Shown piece after piece: positions 8,467 to 17,703 of a stretch of DNA of 64,000 nucleotides. Within the stretch, counting starts at the first letter, position 1; every line of letters begins with the position of its first letter. The stretch is from Mesorhizobium prunaredense (GTDB lineage Bacteria > Pseudomonadota > Alphaproteobacteria > Rhizobiales > Rhizobiaceae), in NCBI RefSeq assembly GCF_900156895.1, contig NZ_FTPD01000045.1, positions 192,987 through 256,986 on the forward strand, in the 5' to 3' direction. The position numbers were made by a program, and so were the translations under genes. The notes under the pieces were generated by a model that was given only the letters and a program-made list of their open reading frames with translations, ran no database searches and was not told the DNA's origin.

Positions 8467-9372
8467 TCAGAAATACCCCTCGCGCTTCTTCTTTTCCATC
8501 GAGCCGGCTTCATCGCGGTCGATCAGGCGGCCCTGCCGTTCGGAGGTGCGCGCCGTGAGCATTTCGCCGACAATGGCCTCCAGCGTGTCGGCGTTGGACT
8601 CGATCGCGCCGGTCAGCGGATAGCAGCCGAGCGTGCGGAACCGCACCAGCCGGTTCTCCACCGTCTCGCCGGGACGCAACTCCATGCGATCGTCATCCCT
8701 CAGAATGAGCATGCCGTCACGTTCGACGACCGGCCGCTCCTTGGCGAAATAGAGCGGCACGATCGGGATGTCTTCCTGGAGGATGTACTGCCAGATATCG
8801 AGTTCGGTCCAGTTCGACAACGGAAAGACCCGGATAGACTCACCGGTCGCGATGCGGGTGTTGAATATCTTCCACATCTCCGGCCGCTGGTTTTTCGGAT
8901 CCCAGACGTGCTGGGCGTTGCGGAAAGAGAAGATCCGCTCCTTGGCGCGCGATTTCTCCTCGTCGCGCCGCGCCCCGCCGAAGGCTGCATCGAAGCCATA
9001 TTTGTCGAGCGCCTGGCGCAGCGCCACGGTCTTCATCACATGCGTATGGGTGTTGGAGCCATGGTCGAAGGGATTGATATTATCGCGCACACCATCGCTG
9101 TTGACATGGACGAGGAGATCGAAGCCGAGCTTTTGCGCCATCTGATCGCGAAAGGCGATCATCTCGCGGAATTTCCAGGTCGTGTCGACGTGGAGAAAGG
9201 GAAAGGGCGGCTTGGCCGGATAAAACGCCTTCATCGCAAGATGCATCAGCACGGAGGAATCCTTGCCGACCGAATAGAGCATGACCGGCTTGGCGAAGGT
9301 CGCCGCAACCTCGCGAAATATATGGATGGATTCGGCTTCAAGCCGTTGCAGATGCGTAAGCGCGATGTTCAT
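8467..9372 (-). CDS. cysD: Sulfate adenylyltransferase small subunit CysD
   Basis: A 301-residue ATP pyrophosphatase that forms the ATP sulfurylase complex with the CysN half of the neighbouring fusion. The PP-loop YSVGKDSSVLMHLA lies near residues 34-47, and the family ending SMEKKKREGYF is present. It is the promoter-proximal gene of a three-gene minus-strand operon (2 bp to cysNC). Length and motifs are standard, so it should be functional. The operon supplies APS and PAPS for sulfur assimilation or sulfation. Confidence 0.95.
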   Translation of the reverse strand: MNIALTHLQRLEAESIHIFREVAATFAKPVMLYSVGKDSSVLMHLAMKAFYPAKPPFPFLHVDTTWKFREMIAFRDQMAQKLGFDLLVHVNSDGVRDNINPFDHGSNTHTHVMKTVALRQALDKYGFDAAFGGARRDEEKSRAKERIFSFRNAQHVWDPKNQRPEMWKIFNTRIATGESIRVFPLSNWTELDIWQYILQEDIPIVPLYFAKERPVVERDGMLILRDDDRMELRPGETVENRLVRFRTLGCYPLTGAIESNADTLEAIVGEMLTARTSERQGRLIDRDEAGSMEKKKREGYF

Positions 9373-9617
9373 GGACTTTAAGCGTTCTCTCGTGCCGCCC
9401 GGATCTTGCTTCGATGCATCAGGCGCAATTTCTCAGCGGCCCGGTTCAAGCTTCACTTCTGGCGATGTTCTTTTCGTGCAGGCGTTCTAGCAGATCGCCA
9501 TTATCTATAACAATGCAAGACAGGCCTGCCCTGGCGTGGTTCGAGAATGAATTTTCCACGCAAGGACCAGAACCCGGAAATTCCTGCCCCAGATCGCTAG
9601 GCCGTCGCCAGGAGGCG

Positions 9618-10931
9618 CTAGGACGGCGTTCCGATGGGAACAAGTAATTTTTCACCGTTGTGGTCGATCTCGATCAATTCCCTCTTCTGGCGGGCTGCAA
9701 ATCCTTTGTGGAAGATAATGGCGTTCATGAAGGCAAACGTCATTGCAAGCGCCTCGGTCCGCAAGGGATAATCGACGAGCGAATGGATGAGAAGAAACGA
9801 CACGGAGAGAAACGCCGCCTTTTGAAGGGGATCGCGACGAACTCTGGCAAGCGCCATAGAAAGCATTACGAAATAAAGCGCCATTAACAGAACAGCAAGA
9901 ACTCCGCCTTCGAAAGCTATTTCAAGATACTCATTGTGAGCATGATTTACATATTGCTTGAAAATCATCCCTTCCTTTTCATATATCTGGTAGGCCCTTT
10001 GGAAATTTCCAAACCCGACGCCGGTTGCCCAATTCTCTTTGATCCCCTCAATGGTGGTGCGAGCAAACTCTCCTCGCCCGAAAGCTGGATCAATCGCGTC
10101 GGCTTCGATCTTCGTCCATGCGCCTATCGTATAGGCTGAAAGGCCTATGAAAACTGCAAGGATGCCGAGTCCACTCACCCTGGAACGGGCTGAAAGAAAG
10201 ACTATGGACAGGACGGTGATCGCCAACCCGATCAGAACGCCGGCACGCGAACCGGCGGCCAAAAGGAGCAGCAAAAGCGTGGCCAGCCCGAGCGATCCGG
10301 ACAAAAGATGTCCGCGGAACAGACCGTAATAAACGACGAAGGGGATAGAAACAAAAAGTAACGCCGCAAAATGATTCTGGTTGGCGAAAAGCCCGGCGTT
10401 GATCGTGAAAGGCAACAATCCCTCTATGGCGATGTCATTCGAGAGCGAATATTGAATCGCGCCTGCCAGGCCGTTGCAGATAACACCCATAAAGAAGAAC
10501 GGCAGAAGTGCATGGACCTGCGCGACACGCAAACGCAATACACTCAAAAAAAACGCCGCCAAGGCCACCAGATACAACAGAGATTCGATCGTCCGTCCGA
10601 CACCGACGCTGACGAAGCGAAATCGGGTTTCTCCAACCAGCCCGGAATCTGCGAGCAACAGCTCCGGTCGCAATCCGCTGAATATCGCCGCAGGCAGCGG
10701 GACGATTTGCAAAACCACCAGCGCCACAGCAAAGATAAGCAGCCACAGAACAGAACGGGGGATTCTCTGACCAGAGCTTTGTGAAAAGACCGCCGCCGCC
10801 GAGATGATTGCCGCGACCTCAATCAGCGTGTCCGTGTAAAGGCCGCTCGCAGTGCCACCGCCGATCAGCAGCGATATGAACAGAACCGATCCGAGGAGAT
10901 ATTTATCCCATTCCGATGGCCGGTCGCTCAA
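9618..10931 (-). CDS. Wzy/O-antigen ligase-family polytopic membrane protein
   Basis: A roughly 437-residue inner-membrane protein with about ten or more hydrophobic segments and a long periplasmic loop that carries the Wzy_C-type signature around NHAHNEYLEIAFEGG. Members either join O-antigen to lipid A or polymerise exopolysaccharide repeat units. I chose a TTG start whose bases overlap the TGA of the upstream gene (TTGA); a longer reading frame would run far into that gene. It is the last gene of the export operon. With a different Wzy-like protein at 36508, the locus has two polymerase/ligase candidates, so its exact job is open. Confidence 0.8.
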   Translation of the reverse strand: MSDRPSEWDKYLLGSVLFISLLIGGGTASGLYTDTLIEVAAIISAAAVFSQSSGQRIPRSVLWLLIFAVALVVLQIVPLPAAIFSGLRPELLLADSGLVGETRFRFVSVGVGRTIESLLYLVALAAFFLSVLRLRVAQVHALLPFFFMGVICNGLAGAIQYSLSNDIAIEGLLPFTINAGLFANQNHFAALLFVSIPFVVYYGLFRGHLLSGSLGLATLLLLLLAAGSRAGVLIGLAITVLSIVFLSARSRVSGLGILAVFIGLSAYTIGAWTKIEADAIDPAFGRGEFARTTIEGIKENWATGVGFGNFQRAYQIYEKEGMIFKQYVNHAHNEYLEIAFEGGVLAVLLMALYFVMLSMALARVRRDPLQKAAFLSVSFLLIHSLVDYPLRTEALAMTFAFMNAIIFHKGFAARQKRELIEIDHNGEKLLVPIGTPS

Positions 10932-12184
10932 GATGAAAGTCTCTCGATGCTCAATTTGTGCATTACCAATGTGCCGACATATCGAAAGCGCCAGCTCTCG
11001 GCAATGGCGGCAGTTTCCAGCTTCAATAATTGCATGGAGCACCCAGGTCCAACCGAAAAATCCTGACTGAGGGCCTGACGATTGTATGTACCCTCCGGAA
11101 TATTGAACCGCGCTATTTCGCCAGCAGGCGCCACGCATCTGATCGACCAGAACAACTCTTTAGGAAGCTTCAGGTTTCTTGCAGACGCAGCCAGAGAAAT
11201 CTTGTAGGAGCCTGGCGGCAGTTGGACATACTGCTGGAGAGCCGTGTTCTTGACGGGCGTATTGAGGAAGCGGACCGTCGCCCCCCCCTCACCTTCGACC
11301 GCATCCTGGGATGTTGCAAACGTAACTTCCAGGCCCGACTGATCACCGACGTGCCAATCGAAAGGCTTGCCGCTCCGCACCGGTTCAAAGGTACTGTTGA
11401 AAACATACCCGCCCAATTTCCGTTCCTGATCGGACAGGCTGAAAAGGAACAACCGATACGCCCGTTCATATTCCTTTTGACCAATGTACCCTTTGATCAC
11501 ATAGGACAATTCGCTCGAGTTCGGCGGCGCACTTGTCCCAGTCAAATCGAGCAGCAGCCGATTTGCGAAATCGAGCCCGTCGGGGGTTTTAGCCAGAGTG
11601 ATCAACAGATTGGACCTCCAGGGCGCCGCGGCTCTGATGGCTGCCAGCACAGCGTGGTATCCATCGGGGTTTGAGAGGATTGTCGGCAGCCCCTCGGCGA
11701 TCGCCGATAATTGATCTGGCCATCGCCGCAGCAAAATATCGATGTCGCGGACTGCCCCGGACAGATCGCCTATTCCGATGGAGCGGCCTATCGACCTCTG
11801 GAGCGAGAGGATCTCGGTCTTGGATAATTTTCGAGCTTGATCGAAAAATTCGTAGGCCTGGTCTTTTGCGCCCTGTCGGTACTTGATTTCGCCGATCAGG
11901 CTGTAGAGACGTGCGTCCGCAAGATCAAAGCGGAGCGCGCTTTCGGCCTTGGCAAGCAATGCATCGAAATCGGGAGTGTTGCTCGTATCGTTCAGGTCGC
12001 CGGTGATTCCGCCTATCAGGGCATCGACGTTCAACGGATCCAGTACGAGGGAAACGGCCGGCGTTTCGGTCTCAAGAAACCGACTTAGCCCGATCGATGA
12101 AGCCGCCAACACTAGAACGGATGCGGCGAACCAAACGCTTGAACGCTGGAGATTTTGCGTAAACGGGTTGGCCTGCTCCGTCAT
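10928..12184 (-). CDS. Membrane-anchored TPR-like protein of the polysaccharide operon, unknown function
   Basis: About 418 residues. A single N-terminal membrane segment (SSVWFAASVLVLAASSIGLS) is followed by a region with TPR-like helix pairs (for example LYSLIGEIKYRQGAKDQAYEFFDQARKL split over two helices). The C-terminal third looks like a beta-sandwich of the carbohydrate-binding type, with FNSTFEPV, VQLPPGSYKISLAASAR and paired cysteines. I chose the MTEQANPF start. It overlaps the tyrosine-kinase gene by 113 bases, and any start that avoids the overlap would remove the membrane segment. Position between Wzc and Wzy suggests a periplasmic scaffold that holds the polymer or its enzymes. 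That role is inferred from context. Confidence 0.7.
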   Translation of the reverse strand: MTEQANPFTQNLQRSSVWFAASVLVLAASSIGLSRFLETETPAVSLVLDPLNVDALIGGITGDLNDTSNTPDFDALLAKAESALRFDLADARLYSLIGEIKYRQGAKDQAYEFFDQARKLSKTEILSLQRSIGRSIGIGDLSGAVRDIDILLRRWPDQLSAIAEGLPTILSNPDGYHAVLAAIRAAAPWRSNLLITLAKTPDGLDFANRLLLDLTGTSAPPNSSELSYVIKGYIGQKEYERAYRLFLFSLSDQERKLGGYVFNSTFEPVRSGKPFDWHVGDQSGLEVTFATSQDAVEGEGGATVRFLNTPVKNTALQQYVQLPPGSYKISLAASARNLKLPKELFWSIRCVAPAGEIARFNIPEGTYNRQALSQDFSVGPGCSMQLLKLETAAIAESWRFRYVGTLVMHKLSIERLSS

Positions 12185-14450
12185 CGACCCTGCCCTCCAG
12201 TTTCGGGGTATTCGCGCCATAATCGTAGTATTGGTAGTTCATATATTTGTACGCGTAATTGTAGTCGAACTTGTTCACGGCAAACTTTGTCATTGCTGCT
12301 CCGACCATGTTTGCGCCGGCGGCCCGCAGGCGTTTCAGCGCCGTCTTCGCCGATTTGCGTGTCACCTGATTGGTGGAAATGACCATCAACGTTCCCTCGG
12401 CAAGCCTGCTGAGGATGGGTGCATCTGAAAGGCCGACGATCGGCGGAGCATCGATTATGACAAGATCAAAGCGCTTGCCAAGATTGGTCAAGATCAACGC
12501 CATCTTTGGAGACGAGAGCAAATCCGCTGGGTTCGGCGGGAGTGTTCCAGAGGTCAGAACGGTTACGTTCGGATACTTCGTTGGCCTGAAAATACTCGCC
12601 AGATCGTCCTTGCGAACGGTGTTCGTAAGAAGATTGCTCAATCCAATTGTGTTGTCGAGACCAAACAGCCGATGAAGGTTCGGCTTTCGCAGATCACCGT
12701 CAACAATGAGGACCCTTGCGCCGAGTGCTGCAAAATCCTGCCCCAGCTTGAACGATGTGGTCGACTTGCCCTCCGAGGGTTCCGCACTCGTGACAAGCAG
12801 CGAACGCGGCGCGCCCTCAGCACCGGAGAACTGTAGCGATGTTCGAAGTGAGCGATAGGCCTCTGACAACCCGGATTTTTGATCGGAGATGCTGGCAATA
12901 AGTTCTCGGTCGTCGACAAGCGGCAGGATGCCGAGCATCACCAATCCTAGTTCCTTTTCGATCTGCTCAGGATTGGTAAAGGTGTTGTTTAACAACTCGA
13001 TGACGTAAATAATCGATGCGGTCAGAGCCATAAAAAGCGTCAGCGTAATTGCAAGATTTATAATTAGGCGCGGAGAATACGGCGCTCTTGGCGGCATTGC
13101 GAAATCGACAACCGCCGCACTTTGCGTCTTGAGTTCGGAGCTCACACCGACCTCATTTAGCTTAGCAATAAGACTATCATACTGCGATCGGTTCGAATCG
13201 ACCTCTCGCTTAAGGATCGTGTATTTGATATTCTTGTCATTAAATACGACTTGTTGATTTTCCATTTCCCCAAGTTTCGACCTAAGATCGGCTTCCTTAT
13301 TCTGCGCTTCTTGATATTTTTGCCGCAGTGAATCGGTTATGGTCATAACGCCGTTGTCATAAAGCCTTTGCAGCTCTTTGATCTGCGCCTGAAGCTGCTG
13401 CATCTCTGGAAAGCCAGGCTTCAATATGCCCAGTTTCTGCTGGTATTGGCTGGTCAATTCCGACAGCTTTTCGGTGATCTTCTGCAGACCTTCGCTTTCC
13501 AAGACTGGGCCGAGGCTCGCCCCGCGACCTTTGTCTATCTGGTCCACCATCCGTCCAGCATCGAGCCGATCCTGGATTGCTGTCGCGAGTGCTGTGTTCA
13601 GGGCCTCGATATTCGATCCAATCAGCGATTTGTCGTCGCCGGTTATTGTGATGCCTGCGTCCTTTGCGTAAGCGACAAGTTCCTCTTCGGATTTCTGAAG
13701 CTTTTGCTTTACCTGCAACACCTGTTCCTGGATGAACTGCCTTGCTAGATCGGATGTCTCGCTGGTTTGGTCGAGGCGTTGATCGATGAAGCTTTGCGCA
13801 ACCTGATTGGCTATATCACTTGCATATTTCGGTTGCTGATCGGCATAAGCAATCGACAGCAGGCTCGTGTTGGTGACCAGAGTCACGGTTAGATTATTCA
13901 GAACGCGCCCAATCGCAATTGCCTCGCGCTCCTCCGGAGTTCTTTCCTGAATCGAAGGCGCTTTGGATATGCCGAAGGCACGATAGAAGATATTGCTGAG
14001 CGAGAAGTCGGGTTTCGGAAACAGGAAGTCGGCCTTTTCGCTAAGCCCTAGTTGAAACACCACACGTTGCGCCAATGAGCGGCTTTTCAGCTTTTCTCGT
14101 GTGGTTAAAAATGCCCGCACGTCGCTGTTTTCAGAAATCACCTCGATATCTTGGAAGACTTTTGCCGAGGGAACAAGAACTTCCAATTTTGTAGTGGCCC
14201 GATATTTTGGGGTCTGCATCATCGTAACAACGATGCCGGCGACAAGCCCGCCCGCTATCATCATGACGATCAGCCACCGATACTGGGCAACATAGAAAAT
14301 CAGCTTGAGCGGGTTGAAGCCCTCTTCTCTCTCGGAATAATCGTGACCATACGGGCTGTAGTTTTGCGCACCGTCATAATACAGGTCCGCAGACAAGGCC
14401 TGGCCATGCCCTGGGCCTGCAATTTGATGCTGTCTGTTACGGTCGAGCAT
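12072..14450 (-). CDS. Polysaccharide co-polymerase / tyrosine autokinase (Wzc, ExoP-like)
   Basis: A 792-residue fusion of a Wzz chain-length domain and a BY-kinase. Membrane segments lie near residues 59-78 and 455-480 and bracket a long periplasmic coiled-coil region. The cytoplasmic kinase has Walker A SAEPSEGKSTTS (Lys562), Walker A' VLIVDGDLRKP and Walker B LVIIDAPP. The C-terminus carries a tyrosine cluster (YNYAYKYMNYQYYDY), the autophosphorylation tail. Phosphorylation cycling of this tail controls polymer length and export together with the outer-membrane Wza channel and a phosphatase, both encoded just upstream. All catalytic parts are intact. Confidence 0.95.
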   Translation of the reverse strand: MLDRNRQHQIAGPGHGQALSADLYYDGAQNYSPYGHDYSEREEGFNPLKLIFYVAQYRWLIVMMIAGGLVAGIVVTMMQTPKYRATTKLEVLVPSAKVFQDIEVISENSDVRAFLTTREKLKSRSLAQRVVFQLGLSEKADFLFPKPDFSLSNIFYRAFGISKAPSIQERTPEEREAIAIGRVLNNLTVTLVTNTSLLSIAYADQQPKYASDIANQVAQSFIDQRLDQTSETSDLARQFIQEQVLQVKQKLQKSEEELVAYAKDAGITITGDDKSLIGSNIEALNTALATAIQDRLDAGRMVDQIDKGRGASLGPVLESEGLQKITEKLSELTSQYQQKLGILKPGFPEMQQLQAQIKELQRLYDNGVMTITDSLRQKYQEAQNKEADLRSKLGEMENQQVVFNDKNIKYTILKREVDSNRSQYDSLIAKLNEVGVSSELKTQSAAVVDFAMPPRAPYSPRLIINLAITLTLFMALTASIIYVIELLNNTFTNPEQIEKELGLVMLGILPLVDDRELIASISDQKSGLSEAYRSLRTSLQFSGAEGAPRSLLVTSAEPSEGKSTTSFKLGQDFAALGARVLIVDGDLRKPNLHRLFGLDNTIGLSNLLTNTVRKDDLASIFRPTKYPNVTVLTSGTLPPNPADLLSSPKMALILTNLGKRFDLVIIDAPPIVGLSDAPILSRLAEGTLMVISTNQVTRKSAKTALKRLRAAGANMVGAAMTKFAVNKFDYNYAYKYMNYQYYDYGANTPKLEGRVDDGAGQPVYAKSPAFKRLVRRIRSSVGGFIDRAKSVS

Positions 14451-14501
14451 TGCGTGACAACCTTAGGTTTGTCTCTGGGCTTAATTTTGACCGGCCATGA
14501 T

Positions 14502-15281
14502 TTACAATCCGGGGACTACGGCAAGTCTCGCTGCGCTTGATGCAACTCCGAGAGCATCCTTGAGATTGTTCATCGCAATTTTCGATTTCGAGGCGAAGAC
14601 GACAATCTTGTCGCCACCATAGATGCGTGGATTGCGGCTCTTGCCGGCGCGAATCTGTTCCACATCGTAATTTGCGACCAATGTGTTTGGGCCGATATTG
14701 CGGTAGACAAACACTTTTTTTGCATCGCCAACGGCATTGAACCCCCCGGCGAGGGCGACCGCGTCGATGAGGGAGGAATTGCTCGACACCGGAAAAATAC
14801 CGGCCCTGGTGACTTCGCCATCGACGGTAACGCGCTGTCCGATCGATTCCTTGATATAGACCGATACATCGGGCGACTGCAAATAGTTGGTGCCGTAGGC
14901 CGTTTCGATTTCCTGCTCAAGCTGACGAACGGTCTTCCCTGCCGCGGTGACGGTCCCGATAAGTGGAAGCGAAATTTGCCCGCCGGCGTCGACTTGCACG
15001 GTTCTGTTCAGATTGTCGACCTGGAACACATTCACCTCCAGCACATCGTTCGGCGACAAAGGCTGCTCGTTGCCGTTCTGGGTGTTCTGCGGCGCAGGCA
15101 GCTCTTTTACGACCTGCAAGGCGCCACCGCCCGAGAGCGGCGCCGACGATGCCGTCAGTTGCAGCGCATCGACGGCAGCCGGCGAAGACGATGTCGACGA
15201 CGTGCTCGTGCAGGCAGAGAGCGAAGCGAGCAAGACAATCATCGCCCCTGTATGGCTTTTTGCGAAATGAAAAACGTCCAT
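14502..15281 (-). CDS. Outer-membrane polysaccharide export lipoprotein (Wza/ExoF-like)
   Basis: A 259-residue lipoprotein with lipobox LSAC (Cys24), a low-complexity Ser/Thr linker, a Poly_export domain (PNDVLEVNVFQVDNLNRTV) and an SLBB-type beta-grasp domain (VDGEVTRAGIFPV, then DAVALAGGF). It builds the channel through which the polymer leaves the periplasm. It is shorter than E. coli Wza and fits the rhizobial ExoF/BexD branch. Its ATG overlaps the stop of the PHP phosphatase (TAATG), so the two are co-translated. The autokinase gene follows after 51 bp. Confidence 0.92.
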   Translation of the reverse strand: MDVFHFAKSHTGAMIVLLASLSACTSTSSTSSSPAAVDALQLTASSAPLSGGGALQVVKELPAPQNTQNGNEQPLSPNDVLEVNVFQVDNLNRTVQVDAGGQISLPLIGTVTAAGKTVRQLEQEIETAYGTNYLQSPDVSVYIKESIGQRVTVDGEVTRAGIFPVSSNSSLIDAVALAGGFNAVGDAKKVFVYRNIGPNTLVANYDVEQIRAGKSRNPRIYGGDKIVVFASKSKIAMNNLKDALGVASSAARLAVVPGL

Positions 15282-16090
15282 TACGCTGTCCCACCCTTCA
15301 ACAAGCGACCCAATCCTGCAAAGCGACCGGCGTTGCCGGGACTTGGCTTTTTCGAGCGTGCCTTTCCGACCGGCTCGAGCGGCCGGTTCGCCAATATTTC
15401 GCCTGGACGTTTCAACACCATGTTGCGGGCCTCATCTTCCCCACATCGCTTCGCCGCCGCGGCGACGGCCTGCGAAAGCCCAGGACGCCGGCGGGTGGCG
15501 CCATGGGTGTCCGATGCGATTATATCCACCCTGCCCTCGTCAATCAGCTTTTCCGAATAGTAAAGCGCCGTGCGTCCAAAAGCACCAACAATCGAGTCTG
15601 CCGTAAGCTGAACAAGGCAGCCGATTGCATTCAACCTCTCGACAATATCGTAATTTGCTTTGATCCAAGTTAACCGCTCAGGATGGGTAAGAATCGGAAC
15701 GAACCCGGCGTTAATGAGGCGCAGAGCCAGATCTTCCAGTCTTGGCGGTAAAACGTGATGCGGCGGTTCGAAAAGAAAATAACGAGATCTGTTCAAGGTC
15801 GGCACGCTACCCAGCGCCAATTGCTCCGGAAGATCCGGCGCTATATGCACGTCGGCGCCAACATAAAGAGCAAGCGGTATTGCGGCGCGGCGTAGCGCCT
15901 GCTCGAACTCTTTAACCGCTCGGGCAATATTTGCCGATCCGTTTTCATACATACCAGGCACGATATGCGGTGTACACGCCATATGGGTCGTTCCGTCGGC
16001 CACCGCCAGCCGCGCCATTTCCAGCGATTCGGCAAGACTGGACGAGCCGTCGTCAAGACCAGGCAAGATATGGGAATGCAGGTCGATCAT
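15281..16090 (-). CDS. PHP-domain protein-tyrosine phosphatase of the CpsB/CapC/YwqE family
   Basis: About 269 residues from the start MIDLHSHILPGLDDGS, which places the first metal ligands (DLHSH) at the N-terminus as in CpsB/YwqE; a longer reading frame from 16177 lacks family support. Further metal motifs are CTPHIVPG, LTHPER and ASDTHG. These Mn-dependent enzymes dephosphorylate the C-terminal tyrosines of the Wzc-type autokinase. Finding it first in an operon with Wza and the autokinase makes that partner clear. PHP-type phosphatases are the usual partner in Gram-positive bacteria, whereas E. coli uses the low-molecular-weight Wzb type. Confidence 0.9.
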   Translation of the reverse strand: MIDLHSHILPGLDDGSSSLAESLEMARLAVADGTTHMACTPHIVPGMYENGSANIARAVKEFEQALRRAAIPLALYVGADVHIAPDLPEQLALGSVPTLNRSRYFLFEPPHHVLPPRLEDLALRLINAGFVPILTHPERLTWIKANYDIVERLNAIGCLVQLTADSIVGAFGRTALYYSEKLIDEGRVDIIASDTHGATRRRPGLSQAVAAAAKRCGEDEARNMVLKRPGEILANRPLEPVGKARSKKPSPGNAGRFAGLGRLLKGGTA

Positions 16091-16469
16091 TGACGTTTGT
16101 GGCCGCACCCAAGCAACGTAACGACTTCTCCCAAACAACAGGTAAATGCACCGCCCGCACGATAGCGAATGACGCATTCATCAAGTTCATGCAATGCGGT
16201 AGATGCCAGACTCAAGCTATTCGCTGACAGCGTGCAAGCTAATGATCAGCGTTGCCGCGCCACCTGTCACAGCGCCACCTGGCCGGGTGAGACGAATCCA
16301 CCTGGGCCGAAGCGCATCCAGCTCCAACTCAAGTGATAGAGCGGTATGGTTGACGAATTCGATCAATATCCCGACTCCAGCCGGCGCGCCAAGGCCAAGG
16401 CATGGAGGCACCGGCAATACAATACAGCAGATGCAGTCACATGCCTCTGCTGTATTGTGTTAACCGCGC
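16091..16469. other. Intergenic region of 379 bp holding the presumed promoter of the export operon
   Basis: No convincing gene is present. The left part lies upstream of the PHP phosphatase and should contain its promoter. The right part holds a long hairpin (separate entry) just after the stop of the secreted-protein gene. A short minus-strand reading frame of 66 codons here has no ribosome site and no recognisable motif. Confidence 0.5.
16419..16458 (-). terminator. Long perfect hairpin downstream of the secreted-protein gene
   Basis: ACAATACAGCAGA and TCTGCTGTATTGT form a perfect 13-bp stem around a 14-base loop, starting 12 bases after the stop codon of the gene at 16470-16985. There is no T run after the stem on the minus strand, so it is not a textbook intrinsic terminator; it may block RNA decay or bind a regulator instead. 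Confidence 0.45.
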
Positions 16470-16985
16470 CTAACGGCTGACAGCGCCACCGTCGTCGCCG
16501 TCATCCTGCGTTGCAGCAAGAATACCGGCCGCACCGGCCATGCCCCCAAAAATAAAGAGCGGGGTGTTGGACCGGTTGCCGCCCGGGGGAATCTGACCCG
16601 TATGCTCAGAACTAACGGCGGCAGCCGTCTGCTCGGAGCCCACAACTTTCAGGCAGATGTTGTTCTCGATACGGGAAATGTCGAGGCTTGAATTCGCCGG
16701 CACATCCAGGTTGCAGCCACCAACATTAACGGAGGCCGCCCCCTTGGCACCGACCACTATGCGGCTGCCGAAATCCAGAGCATTTCCCGCCTTGGCAGGA
16801 CCATAGCCAGCGGCCTGCGAAACCATGACGTCGCCATTGGCGCGCCCGATGGAACCAATCGAATTCGCAGCTGCCTGGTAGGGAGTCGTACAGGTGCAAG
16901 ACGCATCCTGAGCGAACGACGAAACCGGGCCGAAACCGATCGAGGCGACAAATCCGGCCAACGCAACTTTTACAGTGAGGTTCAT
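16470..16985 (-). CDS. Secreted FecR-like protein with C-terminal hydrophobic segment, unknown function
   Basis: A 171-residue protein. A Sec signal peptide (about 26 residues, ending SSFAQ) is followed by two closely spaced cysteines (CTC). Next comes a short beta-rich stretch resembling FecR-type domains (NGDVMVSQAAGYGPAKAG, then FGSRIVVGAKGAASV). The C-terminus has a hydrophobic segment (LFIFGGMAGAAGILAA) followed by an acidic, glycine-rich tail ending GAVSR. It lies just upstream of the export operon on the same strand, so a link to cell-surface polysaccharide is likely but unproven. I do not recognise a named family. The segment plus tail could anchor it in a membrane. Confidence 0.65.
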   Translation of the reverse strand: MNLTVKVALAGFVASIGFGPVSSFAQDASCTCTTPYQAAANSIGSIGRANGDVMVSQAAGYGPAKAGNALDFGSRIVVGAKGAASVNVGGCNLDVPANSSLDISRIENNICLKVVGSEQTAAAVSSEHTGQIPPGGNRSNTPLFIFGGMAGAAGILAATQDDGDDGGAVSR

Positions 16986-17306
16986 TCGTTTCGATCCTTT
17001 TTGTCCCGCCGCACCTCGGCCCGCCCAGGCACCGAGATATTGAACAAGCGCGTAACAGCTTTTTGCGTTGATTCCAACCTGCTGCGCTTATGCGAGATGA
17101 TTTTTTGGTTTCTGCTGTGTTTCATTGGACACACTCACTTGGCAGATTTGAATCTAATGTTTCGTGCAAAGGCAAGTTTATTTCATGGCCTTAATGGCCG
17201 CCATCGCAGCGATTCTTGGTAGACGAACTATGGTCGAGTCTGTTTAACGTCGGCGATCGCACATTCTGTCTTTCGTTTTATGACAGGCACTTGGCTAAGC
17301 TGTGAA
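16986..17306. other. Intergenic region of 321 bp, AT-richer, no gene seen
   Basis: The stretch between the secreted-protein gene and the SNase-like remnant is AT-richer than its surroundings and probably holds the promoter of the secreted-protein gene on the minus strand. I see no coding region, RNA gene or clear hairpin in it. Confidence 0.4.
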
Positions 17307-17678
17307 CTACGAACCTGACAAGCAGGATTTGTAGGTCGAACCTGCTTGCGCCGGCTGTCCGCACAAGATGCCATTCTCGGCAAGTTTGGCGGCCAAATCC
17401 GCGCCATCGGGCGTGAGGCATTGCACAACGATGGCATCACCAAGCTTTGAGGCGATATTGCCGTCGCAAGGCGTCCCCTTGCCGACCGGCTTGCAGGTCA
17501 GGGCGAGCCCTTGGTAGTCCCGGCGCGCCGCGTCCGTTACGATGGCACGCAGGGATTGAGGCTTGGTAAACGCCACGCCGCATAGCACAATTTTGCGGCC
17601 GGCGACGCGGAGATCGTAGACTTCGATCTTTGAGAGAGGTGCTAGCCGTTTGCCCGATCGAACCGACAAGCGAGGCAC
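17307..17678 (-). pseudogene. N-terminally truncated copy of the degenerate SNase-like protein gene
   Basis: The C-terminal 110 or so residues are nearly identical to those of the protein encoded at 53484-53942 (for example DYQGLALTCKPVGKGTPCDG and LAENGILCGQPAQAG). The N-terminal membrane anchor of that paralogue is missing and is replaced by an unrelated short GTG-started leader (MPRLSVRSGK). The reading frame is still open, so a cytoplasmic fragment could be made, but without the export signal it is unlikely to work as its parent does. The end of the frame also adds three residues (SGS). It adjoins the glycosyltransferase stop by 25 bp. I read it as a partial duplicate. Confidence 0.75.
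17321..17616. repeat. Direct repeat copy A, about 295 bp (partner at 53489-53783)
   Basis: By eye there are only about a dozen mismatches between this stretch and copy B, in the same orientation, 36 kb apart. Mismatches cluster at the right end, where the two copies then diverge abruptly. The two copies bracket most of the polysaccharide locus. Confidence 0.85.
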
Positions 17679-17703
17679 TTTCTTCGTCTGAATATTCTAT
17701 GCG

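Noticed and set aside
16217..16417. 66-codon minus-strand frame between the phosphatase and the secreted protein
   Set aside because: It begins with a weak codon, lacks a ribosome site and shows no motif.
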